From Lonsdalea britannica (GTDB lineage Bacteria > Pseudomonadota > Gammaproteobacteria > Enterobacterales > Enterobacteriaceae): a stretch of 5,738 nucleotides of DNA. Below, in pieces: positions 5,737 to 5,738 of this stretch (within the stretch, counting starts at the first letter, position 1; every line of letters starts with the position of its first letter). The translations under genes were made by a program, and so were the position numbers. The notes beneath the pieces are model-generated. The model saw only the letters and a program-made list of their open reading frames with translations, was not told where the DNA came from and searched no databases. The DNA is taken from the NCBI RefSeq assembly GCF_946477055.1, contig NZ_CAMKXG010000228.1:1-5738 (forward strand). Reading direction: 5' to 3'.

Positions 5737-5738
5737 AT

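Noticed and set aside
1..5738. Mobile element, CRISPR array or defence system
   Set aside because: No terminal inverted repeats, direct repeats, integrase, transposase or repeat-spacer pattern was seen. Although a tRNA gene can serve as an integration site, the sequence next to it is ordinary dnaQ.

Overview
The window is an ordinary chromosomal core segment from a gammaproteobacterium of the order Enterobacterales. Every protein except the unplaced right end matches, over its full length, a product I know from the Escherichia coli dnaQ region, and the gene order tRNA-Asp, dnaQ, rnhA, yafS, gloB, mltD, yafD is the E. coli order. Divergence from E. coli, and the absence of the methyltransferase gene yafE that E. 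coli carries between mltD and yafD, suggest a more distant member such as the Pectobacteriaceae (Dickeya, Pectobacterium, Brenneria). That family placement is a weak inference from memory.

Layout. Left edge (1-177): a tRNA-Asp(GUC) gene on the minus strand, cut by the window edge, with a good sigma70 promoter and GC-rich discriminator. 178-1432: dnaQ (minus) and rnhA (plus) are divergent, starting 55 bp apart. 1429-2151: yafS (minus) converges on rnhA, and the two genes share a TTAA stop-codon palindrome. 2195-2950: gloB (plus), divergent from yafS across 43 bp. 3021-4409: mltD (plus), with its own likely promoter in the 70 bp gap after gloB. 4425-4452: a strong UUCG-loop terminator that should work in both directions between mltD and the convergent gene yafD (4555-5340, minus, GTG start), which has a near-consensus promoter at 5403-5431. 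5432-5738: about 300 bp with no confident gene. It holds a hairpin, an isolated perfect TATAAT, a 26-codon reading frame and, at the very edge, a terminator for minus-strand transcription arriving from outside the window.

The genes are not one pathway. dnaQ (proofreading subunit of DNA polymerase III) and rnhA (RNase HI) both serve genome maintenance. gloB detoxifies methylglyoxal adducts. mltD is an outer-membrane lipoprotein that cleaves peptidoglycan. yafS and yafD are a conserved methyltransferase-like protein and an endonuclease/exonuclease/phosphatase-fold protein of uncertain substrate. The strand alternates almost gene by gene, so regulation is probably local, with divergent promoters and convergent ends.

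I found no mobile element, CRISPR array, defence system or other clearly new system. The most useful points for a second look are the shared stop palindrome, the missing yafE, the unexplained right-hand intergenic region, and the degenerate SAM-binding motif of YafS.
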